Shown here in pieces: positions 1 to 8,769 of a DNA stretch of 64,000 nucleotides (its first letter is position 1; the number at the start of each line of letters is the position of its first letter). The position numbers and the translations under genes are program-made. This DNA comes from Bartonella bilalgolemi (lineage in GTDB: Bacteria; Pseudomonadota; Alphaproteobacteria; Rhizobiales; Rhizobiaceae). The DNA lies in the NCBI RefSeq assembly GCF_023500045.1, contig NZ_JAMCOF010000001.1, positions 125,326 to 189,325 of the forward strand, written 5' to 3'. The notes beneath the pieces were generated by a model. That model was not told the origin of the DNA. It saw only the letters and a list, made by a program, of their open reading frames with translations, and did no database searches.

Positions 1-1898
1 CGAGAAGGCTTAATACGAGGAGAAACTTTGGACACACTAAGGTCCTTGTTATCATTATTAATATTATTAGCTACATGAATCTCCTTAACTGTATGAACCT
101 CGCCGCCTGCTTCAACCTTATAAACTACAACCTTTCTATCATTAAGATCTTCAACTTCAAGTACACTTTCATTAAAAGTTTTAGTTATGCTTCTATTAAA
201 AGCTCGAATCTTTTTTGCATGAAAAGCGTTCTCTTCTTGTTTATGAAAAATTTCAATTTGTTTCTTATCAATAATTTCCATGTTGTGATCAAAAATAACA
301 TCTGTCGTGTAAATTGTTTCAAAACCAGAAAGCCGCGTATTATTAACTTCAGCATCACCGAAGATTTTGACTTGACCAGCAATTATGGAGCTACCTAAAA
401 TTTTTGCATCACCGAAAACTCGGGCACATCCATGAATTGTAGCATGACCATAAATTTTAGCATTTTCAGTCACTGCAGCAATTTCATAAACTTTTGCATC
501 ATTAGATATCTCACTATTACCGAAAACCTGAGCTTTTCCAAAAACAGAAGCATTTCCACTAATTTGGGCAGCATCCCAAATTTCTGCAGCTTCATAAATT
601 TTGGCATATTGATAAACTTTGACTGCACCAGAAATTTTGGCATTATCGAAAACTTTAGCATTTCCGAAACATTTAACTTGCTCATTAATTATAGCATTTC
701 CATAAACTTCAGCCCTATCATATACTTCAGCGTTTCCTCCAATTATAGATTTCCCAAAAATTCGAGCATCGTTATAAATTAAAGCGTGATTGCAAATTTG
801 AGCACGGTTATAAATCTTGGCATCATCAAAAACTACACTGTAACCATGAACTTTGGCATTTCCCCAAATTTTCGCATTGCCTTTAATATGAGCATTTTGA
901 AAAATCTTGGCTTTGTCATTAACTTTGGCGTTTCCATAAACCCGAGCACTATCATAAACGCTGGCTTTACCCGAAATTGTTGCAGTTTCATAAATCTTGG
1001 CGTTTCCATAAATCTTGGGGTCATCACGAATTTCTATATTACCCATAATTTCTGCGTTGCCGTAAATCTTACCACCAGAAATTATAGCATTTTGGTAAAT
1101 ATGAGAATTGCCGTAAATCTTGCAATTTCCATAAACCTTGGCATTATCATAAACGCTGGCAGAATCATAAACCCGGCTTTTGCCACGAATGTCACTGTTC
1201 CCACTAATATTAGCACTACCATAAACTACAGCGTGCTCATGAATTTTGCTTTTTCCATTAATATAAGCATTTCCAAAAATCCTAGCATTGCCAAAAATCT
1301 TGACGTTGCTAGTAATCTGAGCTCTTCCATAAACCTTTGCATTATCATAAATTTGTGCATTTCCATAGACATCGACGTATCCACACACTTCTGCTCTACC
1401 GCGAACTTTAACATTACCACTAATATGACACTTGCCATAAACTTTAGCATGATTATAAATTTCAACGCTTCCAGAAACCAGAGCTTTGCCATAAACTTGG
1501 GCATGTCCGTGAATCCTGACACTATCCTGAATCCTAGCATTCCCATAAACTCTGGCGTTTCCAAGAACCTCAGCGGCACCATAAATCCAACAATCACCCT
1601 CTTGCGATAAATTTTCTTCATTTTCAACAAAACCACCCCAATCACCTTCTGTTACATCTGCAAAGGATCTAATTGCTTTAATACGATAAGGTGCAGGACT
1701 TTTTCCTGTTAATACACAGACATATTTCAATTTTGAGGGATCTTTTAGTAGTAGCAAATTCTTTGTTAATTTTGGTATGAGAACCTTCTTTTGGTGTTCT
1801 GGTAAAGAAATTTCATTTTTTTGTCTTTTTGAAAGGACTGTACTTTTCAATTGTTTTAAAACTTCATTTGTAAAAAAATACTTTAAATCCTTAGGCAT
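1..1898 (-). CDS. YdcK-like hexapeptide-repeat (left-handed beta-helix) protein, 3' end outside window
   Basis: The frame is open from an ATG at 1898 to the left edge, giving 632 full codons with no stop seen. A GGAG sits 8 bases upstream of the ATG. Residues 1-65 are a charged, non-repetitive head. Residues 69-101 (APYRIKAIRSFADV...GDWGGFVENEENLSQEG) resemble the head of E. coli YdcK and related prophage proteins. Residues 102-520 are about 70 tandem hexapeptides of the form NA-x-[IV]-[YF]-G, which predicts a left-handed beta-helix of about 23 coils. Residues 521-632 are a non-repetitive polar tail that continues off the window. The repeat class is shared with acyltransferases, but I see no added catalytic domain and the hexads are unusually Tyr/Asn/Gly-rich. 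It could be a structural, surface or phage-derived protein. The frame and fold class are secure; the function is unknown. Confidence 0.85.
   Translation of the reverse strand, partial: MPKDLKYFFTNEVLKQLKSTVLSKRQKNEISLPEHQKKVLIPKLTKNLLLLKDPSKLKYVCVLTGKSPAPYRIKAIRSFADVTEGDWGGFVENEENLSQEGDCWIYGAAEVLGNARVYGNARIQDSVRIHGHAQVYGKALVSGSVEIYNHAKVYGKCHISGNVKVRGRAEVCGYVDVYGNAQIYDNAKVYGRAQITSNVKIFGNARIFGNAYINGKSKIHEHAVVYGSANISGNSDIRGKSRVYDSASVYDNAKVYGNCKIYGNSHIYQNAIISGGKIYGNAEIMGNIEIRDDPKIYGNAKIYETATISGKASVYDSARVYGNAKVNDKAKIFQNAHIKGNAKIWGNAKVHGYSVVFDDAKIYNRAQICNHALIYNDARIFGKSIIGGNAEVYDRAEVYGNAIINEQVKCFGNAKVFDNAKISGAVKVYQYAKIYEAAEIWDAAQISGNASVFGKAQVFGNSEISNDAKVYEIAAVTENAKIYGHATIHGCARVFGDAKILGSSIIAGQVKIFGDAEVNNTRLSGFETIYTTDVIFDHNMEIIDKKQIEIFHKQEENAFHAKKIRAFNRSITKTFNESVLEVEDLNDRKVVVYKVEAGGEVHTVKEIHVANNINNDNKDLSVSKVSPRIKPS
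339..1595 (-). repeat. Tandem 18-bp (hexapeptide-coding) repeat block
   Basis: About 70 degenerate 18-base units are read on the minus strand, most encoding variants of NAKVYG or NARIYG. The period is kept throughout except for one five-residue unit near 1066 (GKIYG), where one codon is missing. The periodic sequence also opens long frames on the plus strand, which are not genes. The units differ at the DNA level, so this is an old protein repeat rather than a recently amplified satellite. Confidence 0.85.
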
Positions 1899-2302
1899 AT
1901 CTCATTCTCCATGCCCCGCGGTAAATTCTAAGTTATTTAAATAATGAATTTTTTCAAGAATGAGTATATTAATTTTTTTTAATTTTTACTTATTGTGTTA
2001 TTTAAGACACGTAATAATAAATGATTAATAGTCCATAATCAATAAAATAACACTTTAGATATAATTTGTAATCAAAGTTGAAGATAATTTTCATGAATTA
2101 TTTATTTGTTTTTATTGTTGCTAAACTGATAGTAATTCATTGAAATGGTTTTAACCCATAAGTTGTATTGCTAATTATTTCAATGGGATAATAAGTAAAA
2201 TCATTAACGCTTCTACTTGCAAAGTGAAATTCTTTGCATCTTTGTTTATTCATGATACATGTGTCTTTTAAAGATATTCTATAATGTAAGATTTGACCTA
2301 AG
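1899..2302. other. Intergenic spacer between repeat protein and tsaD
   Basis: Very AT-rich spacer between two divergent genes. It must carry promoters for both, but I could not pick one confidently. The only sites I would name are the GGAG of the repeat-protein gene (about 1907-1910) and the tsaD start at 2303. No RNA gene or gene remnant was recognised. Confidence 0.5.
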
Positions 2303-3397
2303 ATGCGTTTGTTGGGAATAGAAACAAGTTGTGATGAAACTGCCGTCGCTGTTATTGAGCGCAATAATGAAGGAAAAAGCCGTATTCTTTCCAATATTAT
2401 TTGGAGCCAAATTGATCACCATGCACCTTATGGTGGTGTTGTTCCTGAAATTGCTGCACGTGCTCACGTTGAAGTTCTTGATGGTTTGATTCTCCAAGCG
2501 CTTACAGAAGCCAATCTAAAACTTAAAGATATTGATGCCATTGCAGCAACAAGTGGTCCTGGTTTGATAGGAGGACTTTTAGTTGGACTCATGAGTGCAA
2601 AAGCATTAGCTTTTGCTACCAAAAAGCCTTTTATTGCAGTCAATCATTTAGAAGGACATGCTTTGACAGCTGTGTTAACGCATAATGTTAATTTTCCTTA
2701 TTTATTACTCTTAGTTTCAGGTGGTCATACCCAAACAGTTCTTGTTCATAATGTGGGTCATTATCAGCGTTTAGGAAGCACTATTGATGATGCATTAGGA
2801 GAGGCCTTTGATAAAACCGCAAAACTCTTAGGTCTTTCCTATCCTGGTGGTCCAGCACTTGAAAAAGCTGCTTTATTGGGGGATAAAAATCGTATTTCCC
2901 TTCCACGACCTTTGAAGGGTGATAAGCGATTGGATTTTTCCTTCTCTGGCCTTAAAACTGCTGTTCGACAAGTTGCAACAGCTATGGCACCCTTGACAGA
3001 GAGTGATGTTTCCGACATTGCTGCAAGTTTTCAAGCAGCTGTTATCGATATATTGCAGGATCGGGTTAGTTTATCGTTGCAACAATTTATCTATCATTAT
3101 CCTTTTTATCATCATGAAGCATCCACTCTTCCTGCTTTAGTAGTTGCTGGAGGAGTCGCTGCTAATCAGGCTATTCGTTCCAGTTTGCAAAAGCTTGCTC
3201 ATAAACACGGCTTTGAATTTATTGCTCCACCTCTTTCTTTATGTACAGATAATGCTGCAATGATTGCTTTTGCTGGCGCTGAACGTTTAGCACGGGGACA
3301 AGTAAGTTCTCTTGATGTCGGACCTCGTTCACGCTGGCCATTAGATGAAAAATCTCTTCCTTTAATCGGGACAGGGCGTCGTGGAGTAAAAGTATAA
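2303..3397 (+). CDS. tsaD: tRNA threonylcarbamoyladenosine biosynthesis protein TsaD
   Basis: TsaD (formerly Gcp/YgjD) transfers the threonylcarbamoyl group from TC-AMP to A37 of ANN-reading tRNAs, working with TsaB and TsaE in the cytoplasm. The 364-residue product begins [13 protein letters not shown], the nucleotide-binding start of the ASKHA fold. It has the metal-binding HLEGH at residues 115-119, VSGGHTQ at about 137-143, and the C-terminal GGVAAN and CTDNAAMIA motifs. Length is slightly above the usual 340. The EVE-domain gene follows after 37 bases and is probably co-transcribed. In other Rhizobiales tsaD lies opposite hemCD-hemY; here the hemY part lies 13 kb away. Confidence 0.96.
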   Translation: MRLLGIETSCDETAVAVIERNNEGKSRILSNIIWSQIDHHAPYGGVVPEIAARAHVEVLDGLILQALTEANLKLKDIDAIAATSGPGLIGGLLVGLMSAKALAFATKKPFIAVNHLEGHALTAVLTHNVNFPYLLLLVSGGHTQTVLVHNVGHYQRLGSTIDDALGEAFDKTAKLLGLSYPGGPALEKAALLGDKNRISLPRPLKGDKRLDFSFSGLKTAVRQVATAMAPLTESDVSDIAASFQAAVIDILQDRVSLSLQQFIYHYPFYHHEASTLPALVVAGGVAANQAIRSSLQKLAHKHGFEFIAPPLSLCTDNAAMIAFAGAERLARGQVSSLDVGPRSRWPLDEKSLPLIGTGRRGVKV

Positions 3398-3434
3398 ACC
3401 TGTAAACTCATTAAAATTTATAAAAGGAGACTTC

Positions 3435-3863
3435 ATGGCTTATTGGCTTTTCAAATCTGAACCGCATAAATGGTCATGGGACATGCAAAAACAAAAAGGA
3501 GGTGATGGTGAACAATGGGATGGTGTGCGCAATTATCAAGCGCGCAATAATATGCGGGCTATGAAATGTGGTGATAAAGGTTTTTTTTATCATTCAAATC
3601 AAGGATTAGAAATAGTTGGTATTGTAGAAGTATGTGCTGAAGCACATCCTGATTCTACTAGTTTAGATCCACGCTGGGAATGTGTAGATATTCGTGCTAT
3701 TTGTGATATACCAAATCCCGTTTCATTAAAACAAATTAAAGCTAATCCAAGATTAAAAAATATGATGCTGGTTAAGGCTATGCGTTTATCGGTACAAGCA
3801 GTTACAGAAGATGAATGGAAAGAAATCTGTTCTATGGGAGGATTGAAACTAGCATATCTTTAA
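3435..3863 (+). CDS. EVE domain-containing protein
   Basis: A 142-residue protein beginning MAYWLFKSEPHKWSWD, the standard start of EVE (DUF55, thymocyte nuclear protein 1-like) proteins. These belong to the PUA/YTH-like fold and are thought to bind modified bases in nucleic acid. QWDGVRNYQARNNMRAMKCGD and FFYHSNQGLEIVGIVEV are the conserved core. The family is often encoded beside tsaD in alphaproteobacteria, as here. An AAAGGAGA ribosome-binding site precedes the ATG. The stop overlaps that of the convergent L,D-transpeptidase gene in the four bases TTAA (3860-3863). The target is unknown. Confidence 0.93.
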   Translation: MAYWLFKSEPHKWSWDMQKQKGGDGEQWDGVRNYQARNNMRAMKCGDKGFFYHSNQGLEIVGIVEVCAEAHPDSTSLDPRWECVDIRAICDIPNPVSLKQIKANPRLKNMMLVKAMRLSVQAVTEDEWKEICSMGGLKLAYL

Positions 3864-4423
3864 CCTAAAATGATAATTTTAGTTTGCTGATTAATGTAAG
3901 GCAAGATACGTTGCATATCACGATATGAAAGTGCAATACATCCTTCTGTTGGCATATAATTGTTTCGTGCTAAATGTATAAAAATAGCACTTCCTTTTGC
4001 CATCTTTCGTTCTCTAATATTCCAATCCAGAATAAGTCCCATATCATAAAGGCCATCTTCACGTTGCATCTTTTCAGCACTTTTGGGATAAGGAAGACGT
4101 ACCAAACGATTATAATTAGCATCTCCACTTGCATCACACCAACCATCGTGTGCTTGAATATGACGGATTGCTAAATTTGAACGTGGGAAATAACGGTAAA
4201 AATTATTGCGAAATCCCCCTAAACAACGCATATTTGCTAAAGGAGTAGCACCGTCGCCTTCACGTTTAAAAGCAGAAATACCAGCTCGCCCTAAAGCACA
4301 AAAAAAACGATGCTGACCGATACAAAAAATACCCCGTGTTTGCATACCTGTTTGTCGACGGATGACAATAGAAGAAACGGAAGTTTGTTTTATATATATT
4401 TTCTTTTTTAATGCCACTTGCAT
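3860..4423 (-). CDS. L,D-transpeptidase (YkuD-type catalytic domain)
   Basis: A 187-residue protein with the L,D-transpeptidase signature near its C-terminus: the His of IFIHLARNN followed by TEGCIALS, where Cys is the nucleophile. Such enzymes cross-link peptidoglycan by 3-3 bonds or attach proteins to it. The N-terminal half has QHRFFCALGRAGI and a conserved middle (HDGWCDASGDANYN) typical of the short rhizobial family. There is no clear cleavable signal peptide, which is usual for this subgroup. The ATG at 4423 is preceded by AGGA at 6-base spacing. It is divergent from the CenR-like regulator 67 bases away, so the two may share control. The biochemical role here is inferred. Confidence 0.85.
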   Translation of the reverse strand: MQVALKKKIYIKQTSVSSIVIRRQTGMQTRGIFCIGQHRFFCALGRAGISAFKREGDGATPLANMRCLGGFRNNFYRYFPRSNLAIRHIQAHDGWCDASGDANYNRLVRLPYPKSAEKMQREDGLYDMGLILDWNIRERKMAKGSAIFIHLARNNYMPTEGCIALSYRDMQRILPYINQQTKIIILG

Positions 4424-4490
4424 GCAATCCTATTTTTATGAAATTATTCTCTACCCAATTTTATTGTAAATATACCTTATAGGGAAAAAA

Positions 4491-5174
4491 ATGAAGGACT
4501 ATACCCTTTTAATCGTTGAGGATGATAATGATCTTCGTTCCATTCTTGTAGAACAATTGCAAATTCATAAAGAATTTGAAGTGCTTCAAGCAGAAACTGC
4601 TGAAATAGGGGTTACAGTAGCTCAAAAAGAAAATGTTGATCTAGCTATTTTTGATGTAAAACTTCCTGACCTTGACGGTCGTGAAGCCGTAAAAAAATTA
4701 CGTTTCCAAGGATTTCGCGCTCCTATTATTATGATTACTAATTGTGATACAGATTGCGATACTATTTTAGGTTTTAAAATGGGTGTTAATGATTACGTGA
4801 CAAAACCTTTTCGTTTTTCAGTGTTGTTAGCTCGTATTCGCGCCCAATTACGGCAATATGAATATAATGAAAATGTAATTTTTTATATTGGCCCTTACAT
4901 TTTTAAACCTAGGGAAAAATTCCTTATTGATAAACAGAACGATAAAATCCACCTCACAGAAAAAGAAACAGCAATTCTTCAATATCTTTATGATAACAGA
5001 AATAAAATTGTAAATCGTGAAACATTATTGGAATACATTTGGGGCTATAACGCAGATATTATCACTCATACATTAGAAACTCATATTTATCGTTTGCGTA
5101 AAAAAATTGAAAAAGATCCTTCTAAAGCAAAAATTCTTGTTACAGATCATAATGGATATCGTTTGAATCTTTAA
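4491..5174 (+). CDS. cenR: OmpR/PhoB-family response regulator, CenR-like
   Basis: A 227-residue two-component response regulator. The receiver domain (1-118) has the acidic pair D11-D12, phospho-acceptor D55 (IFDVKLP), T83 and K105 (VTKPF). The winged-helix DNA-binding domain (about 128-227) ends with ETHIYRLRKKIEKDPSKA. The sequence matches my recollection of CenR (OtpR in Brucella), which controls cell-envelope genes, and it sits divergent to an L,D-transpeptidase. No histidine kinase is adjacent. AGGG precedes the ATG. The family call is secure; the symbol rests on remembered similarity, not a search. Confidence 0.85.
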   Translation: MKDYTLLIVEDDNDLRSILVEQLQIHKEFEVLQAETAEIGVTVAQKENVDLAIFDVKLPDLDGREAVKKLRFQGFRAPIIMITNCDTDCDTILGFKMGVNDYVTKPFRFSVLLARIRAQLRQYEYNENVIFYIGPYIFKPREKFLIDKQNDKIHLTEKETAILQYLYDNRNKIVNRETLLEYIWGYNADIITHTLETHIYRLRKKIEKDPSKAKILVTDHNGYRLNL

Positions 5175-5238
5175 TTGTTCTACACGCGCACTATTTAAAT
5201 ACAGTTTGGAGAACATTTCCTCTAAAATAAAAATCAGA

Positions 5239-6012
5239 TTATTGTGATTTGTCTCTTTCACATGCTTGTGGTGTTAACGTAGGAATAAAAACGCGTCGCG
5301 ACTGACGACGCTGCACAAAAGAACCTTGATAGACATGTTTTTCTGCTGAGCACACTAAAAGCCCACCAAAATAAGGAAAAATATGACTTGCTAATGATTC
5401 ATAAAAGAATGAAAATAACCGCGATACATAGCTTAAAGAAGGCGTATAATGTAGAATTTCTTGTACTGGTCCATTAATAAAATTGGCTTCTTTAAATAAA
5501 CGAACTACTTGTTGTCGACTATAAGATTCTCCATAGCCAAAAGGTGTGTGATCATTACGTGCCCATAATCCACAACGATTGGGAACAATAACAATAAGGC
5601 GGCCATTAGGAATCAAAACACGCCATATTTCGTTTAGTGTTTCGTGTGAATTTTTTGTATATTCAAGTGCATGCACCAATAAAACGCAATCAATCGAAGC
5701 ATCAGGAAGAGGCAATTCTTCTTCAAAAACAAGCGCTGTAGCGACCTTATCAAGATAAGGCCAAGGTGATGCTCCTTGACTAGCAGGCATAAAAGCATAA
5801 CATTGCTTCGCACGTTTACGCAATACAGAAAGATAAGGAAGTGCATAACCAAGGCCCATAACTCGTTTATCTATAAGATCAGGCCAAAAGATATTTAATT
5901 GATCACAAACTGTCGTTTGTACACGCATACCAAGCGTAGAAGTATAAAAATCTTTTAATGTAATTATGTCCAATTTTAAATACCGTTTAGAAGCAAATTT
6001 CAAGTATCGCAA
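5239..6012 (-). CDS. SAM-dependent methyltransferase (class I)
   Basis: A class-I methyltransferase of about 257 residues. DKRVMGLGYALPYL is the glycine-rich motif I, LPLPDASIDCVLLVHALEYTKN covers motifs II-IV, and LNEIWRVLIPNGRLIVIVPNRCGLWAR is the motif V region. It resembles rhizobial DUF/Methyltransf_11 proteins with unknown substrate. The longest frame opens with TTG at 6012, and another TTG at 5973 (LDIITLKDFY) lines up better with where I expect the family to start. No ATG lies at the right place and no strong ribosome-binding site decides between them. It converges on the CenR-like gene. Confidence 0.85.
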   Translation of the reverse strand: MRYLKFASKRYLKLDIITLKDFYTSTLGMRVQTTVCDQLNIFWPDLIDKRVMGLGYALPYLSVLRKRAKQCYAFMPASQGASPWPYLDKVATALVFEEELPLPDASIDCVLLVHALEYTKNSHETLNEIWRVLIPNGRLIVIVPNRCGLWARNDHTPFGYGESYSRQQVVRLFKEANFINGPVQEILHYTPSLSYVSRLFSFFYESLASHIFPYFGGLLVCSAEKHVYQGSFVQRRQSRRVFIPTLTPQACERDKSQ

Positions 6013-6235
6013 GTTTTTACATACTTAAATTTATATGGAATTCTGCTTTTTTGTCTCAAGAAGAAAAATCTTAATCTTTAATTTTCTTCATGCGAATGAT
6101 CTTAAAAGCACAGGAAAAAAGTTATTTTATAGTCTCCTTCATTATAAATAATTCACTTTATTATTATTTGTAGTGCTTTTCTTCCCATAATTATTTGCAA
6201 TATATTTTTCAAAGGAGTAGCGAATAAATTATTCT

Positions 6236-8653
6236 TCAATTAAAATGAAGTAATCTTTCAAGATAATTCTTTTCTTCTTCTGAAATATGCTCATTGCTAA
6301 GGCGTTTGCGAATTTCATCCAAAATTTGCCGTGCGCGCATCTTATCATTTTCTTTTGGTTCAATTACACCTTCTTGTTTTTTGTTAATTTCTGAGGAAAG
6401 TGGACGCCCTAACGGATCTTTACGATTATGAATGGCATTCTGATTATTTTCTGCTTTGTTGAGAATTTCACGCATCTTTTTTAACACATTTTGTGCGCCT
6501 TGTCGTAAAGCTTCTAAAGCATCTGATTGATTTTGTATTGACAGCTCATGATCTTGTTTATCAAGAGCATCTCTTGCAGAATTCATTTTCTCTTCTGCTT
6601 CTTTCAGGGCATCACTTGGTTCAAATCCTTCTGCTGTCAATTCTTTTTTCAATATTGATAATTCAGATTGCAATTCATTTTGGCGTTTTTTCAAGGTTTC
6701 ACTCTGTACTTTGGGCGTAATGTTTCCATGTCGCTGATCTGTTTCTAAATTGTGGGTATCATTAAGAATTTCTTGCTGACGGCGCATTAAATCACCAAGT
6801 TGATCTATTTTTTCTTTCATTTGTGTCGTTTGGTTCTTATTTTGCTCATTTGTTTGATGATTTTTTCGTATTTGCAAATGATCAAGTGTTTGTTCAATTT
6901 CGGCTAAAAGCTGTTCAGCTGCAGAAGAAGAGCCCATTTTAGCCATTTCCTCAATCGAATTCAGTTTGTTTTGTAATACATCTGTAGAAAGATTAGCTTC
7001 TTTCGAATCGTTATTTTCTGGTGCTTTTTCAGCTAAAGCATTGATGTAATCACTTACAGCTTGTCGTAAGTCTGCCATAAGTCGCTCGATTTCAGTAGTA
7101 GAAGCACCATGCCGCAACGCGTCACGGAGAGCAGCTTGTGCTTGTTTTAATCTCTGTTGAGCAGACTCGAACTGATTATCTTCAATACCTAAAGCAATTT
7201 CCCATAAATGATCAATGACATTTCGCAATTGATCCTCTGTTTGTGCCATAGAAAGCCTTGTCCATGCGCTCTGTAAAAGAAGAAAATGAGTTATATTTTG
7301 AAGACCATTTTCTGGACATAAAAGCAGAGCAGAAAGCATATCAAGCACATACTCGCGTTTAGATGCGTTAAGAGCCAACAAACGACGTTGTTCATTGATG
7401 GCACGTGCAACAGGATTCGCAAAAATACGCTGTGGTAATGTCATGATAAAAGTTTTACTGCGCCCCTGTTGGCCAGCTCCATCTTTTACTACCAAAGTGA
7501 TTTTTACTTCTGAACCAGCCCATGGATGGCTTGATAAATCTTGCACTGTCCGCATTTTACCTTTTCCACCACGTGCTAAAAGAAGCTTTATTTCAGGTGC
7601 TTTATAAAGGGGAGGGCTATTTTTTTTCTGATCAAAAAAAGGTTCTATTTCAACAAAAGCATTTGTAACTCCATAATCATCATCCATTTCATACTTTAAT
7701 TCTAATGATCCAGATAAAATTCTCTCTGGTTTTTCTAACCAATGAATCGTCGGTAATTGATCTTTAATCATGTGTAAATGCCATTGTTGTTGCTTATGGC
7801 GCGACGATAAAGATAAATATATTGAACGCTCTAAATGTGTTTCAAAACGAATAATTGAATTATTTAAAGTCGGTTGTTCATTCTTCTTAGTAAGTGGAAT
7901 TTTCTGTCCATCTTCTTCAGAGATTGCTGTTACTGTAATACCAGCACCATTGACAATACGTACAACAACCTCACTGCCTTCAGGAACTGTAAATTGTGTT
8001 GTTTCATTTTGCGTTAAATAAATGGGTGCAACTCCTGTATAAGCAGGCGGTGTAACCCAAGCATCAATTCGCATTGATGTTTCATCAACGGGAGGACGAA
8101 AATCAAATGCATCTGCTAAACGTCCACCTGATGAACCAAAAGAAAAACTGAAAGCACAAGCACAAAATAGAACAAATAAAGCTCTAAGAGCCATAGGATC
8201 GTAGGAAGCACTTTTGAGGTGAATTAATCCGATTCGCAAATGATGCAATTGTTCCGCCATACGACGCTGATGTTCGCGCCAAATATTTGTAGTTGTATCT
8301 TCTTCATCTTCAAAGTGTAAACGATCCGTTTGAACATTTAGAGGTTGGTGTTTGAGATTATTTGTTCGTTCGATATGGTCATTAATATCTTTAATTTTAG
8401 GCAAACGGAAACCGAAAAGCAGAGAAAGACTCCCTGCTGCTATAAAAAGCACTAGCCACAGAAGAAATAAATGCGCCCAATAACCAAGAGCATTGAAAAT
8501 GCCAAACCAACTAAGCGACAATAAAAGGCTTAGAGCAAGAAAAAAAGGTAATAATCGTGGCCATATTCGCTCACAAAACAGAATACACCAAACAAGAATG
8601 CGCACAAACAAAAGCTTTAGTTCTGAAAAACTTTTGATGTTTTTATTTTTCAT
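6236..8653 (-). CDS. TIGR02302 / DUF4175 family membrane protein
   Basis: An 805-residue protein of the alphaproteobacterial TIGR02302 (DUF4175) family. Two hydrophobic segments lie in residues 14-80 and a third at about 157-176. A periplasmic region of beta-rich sequence follows (FRPPVDETSMRIDAWVTPPAYTG), and then a long Gln/Glu/Lys-rich coiled-coil half from about residue 460 to the end. The function of the family is not established. The gene follows lysA on the same strand after about 115 bases, as in other Rhizobiales. Length fits the family. The C-terminus ends in a helical, charged stretch with no domain I recognise. Confidence 0.88.
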   Translation of the reverse strand: MKNKNIKSFSELKLLFVRILVWCILFCERIWPRLLPFFLALSLLLSLSWFGIFNALGYWAHLFLLWLVLFIAAGSLSLLFGFRLPKIKDINDHIERTNNLKHQPLNVQTDRLHFEDEEDTTTNIWREHQRRMAEQLHHLRIGLIHLKSASYDPMALRALFVLFCACAFSFSFGSSGGRLADAFDFRPPVDETSMRIDAWVTPPAYTGVAPIYLTQNETTQFTVPEGSEVVVRIVNGAGITVTAISEEDGQKIPLTKKNEQPTLNNSIIRFETHLERSIYLSLSSRHKQQQWHLHMIKDQLPTIHWLEKPERILSGSLELKYEMDDDYGVTNAFVEIEPFFDQKKNSPPLYKAPEIKLLLARGGKGKMRTVQDLSSHPWAGSEVKITLVVKDGAGQQGRSKTFIMTLPQRIFANPVARAINEQRRLLALNASKREYVLDMLSALLLCPENGLQNITHFLLLQSAWTRLSMAQTEDQLRNVIDHLWEIALGIEDNQFESAQQRLKQAQAALRDALRHGASTTEIERLMADLRQAVSDYINALAEKAPENNDSKEANLSTDVLQNKLNSIEEMAKMGSSSAAEQLLAEIEQTLDHLQIRKNHQTNEQNKNQTTQMKEKIDQLGDLMRRQQEILNDTHNLETDQRHGNITPKVQSETLKKRQNELQSELSILKKELTAEGFEPSDALKEAEEKMNSARDALDKQDHELSIQNQSDALEALRQGAQNVLKKMREILNKAENNQNAIHNRKDPLGRPLSSEINKKQEGVIEPKENDKMRARQILDEIRKRLSNEHISEEEKNYLERLLHFN

Positions 8654-8769
8654 AGATAAACATTTACCCTCTTTTTATAGCAGCGCGTTAAAATCATAAG
8701 ATTCATACAAAATAATTATCAGAAAATAAATTGTTTCATTAGAGTTGAGTGAAAATAAGACCAAGATAT

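Noticed and set aside
75-1610. Long plus-strand frames (75-398, 432-782, 786-1610) opposite the repeat protein
   Set aside because: They are antisense readings of the 18-base repeat. The products are monotonous INFG/NLGI-type strings with no ribosome sites, while the minus frame is continuous and has a YdcK-like head.
5177-5219. TGTTCT/AGAACA inverted repeat between cenR and the methyltransferase gene as a bidirectional terminator
   Set aside because: The stem is only six weak pairs with a long loop and no T tract.
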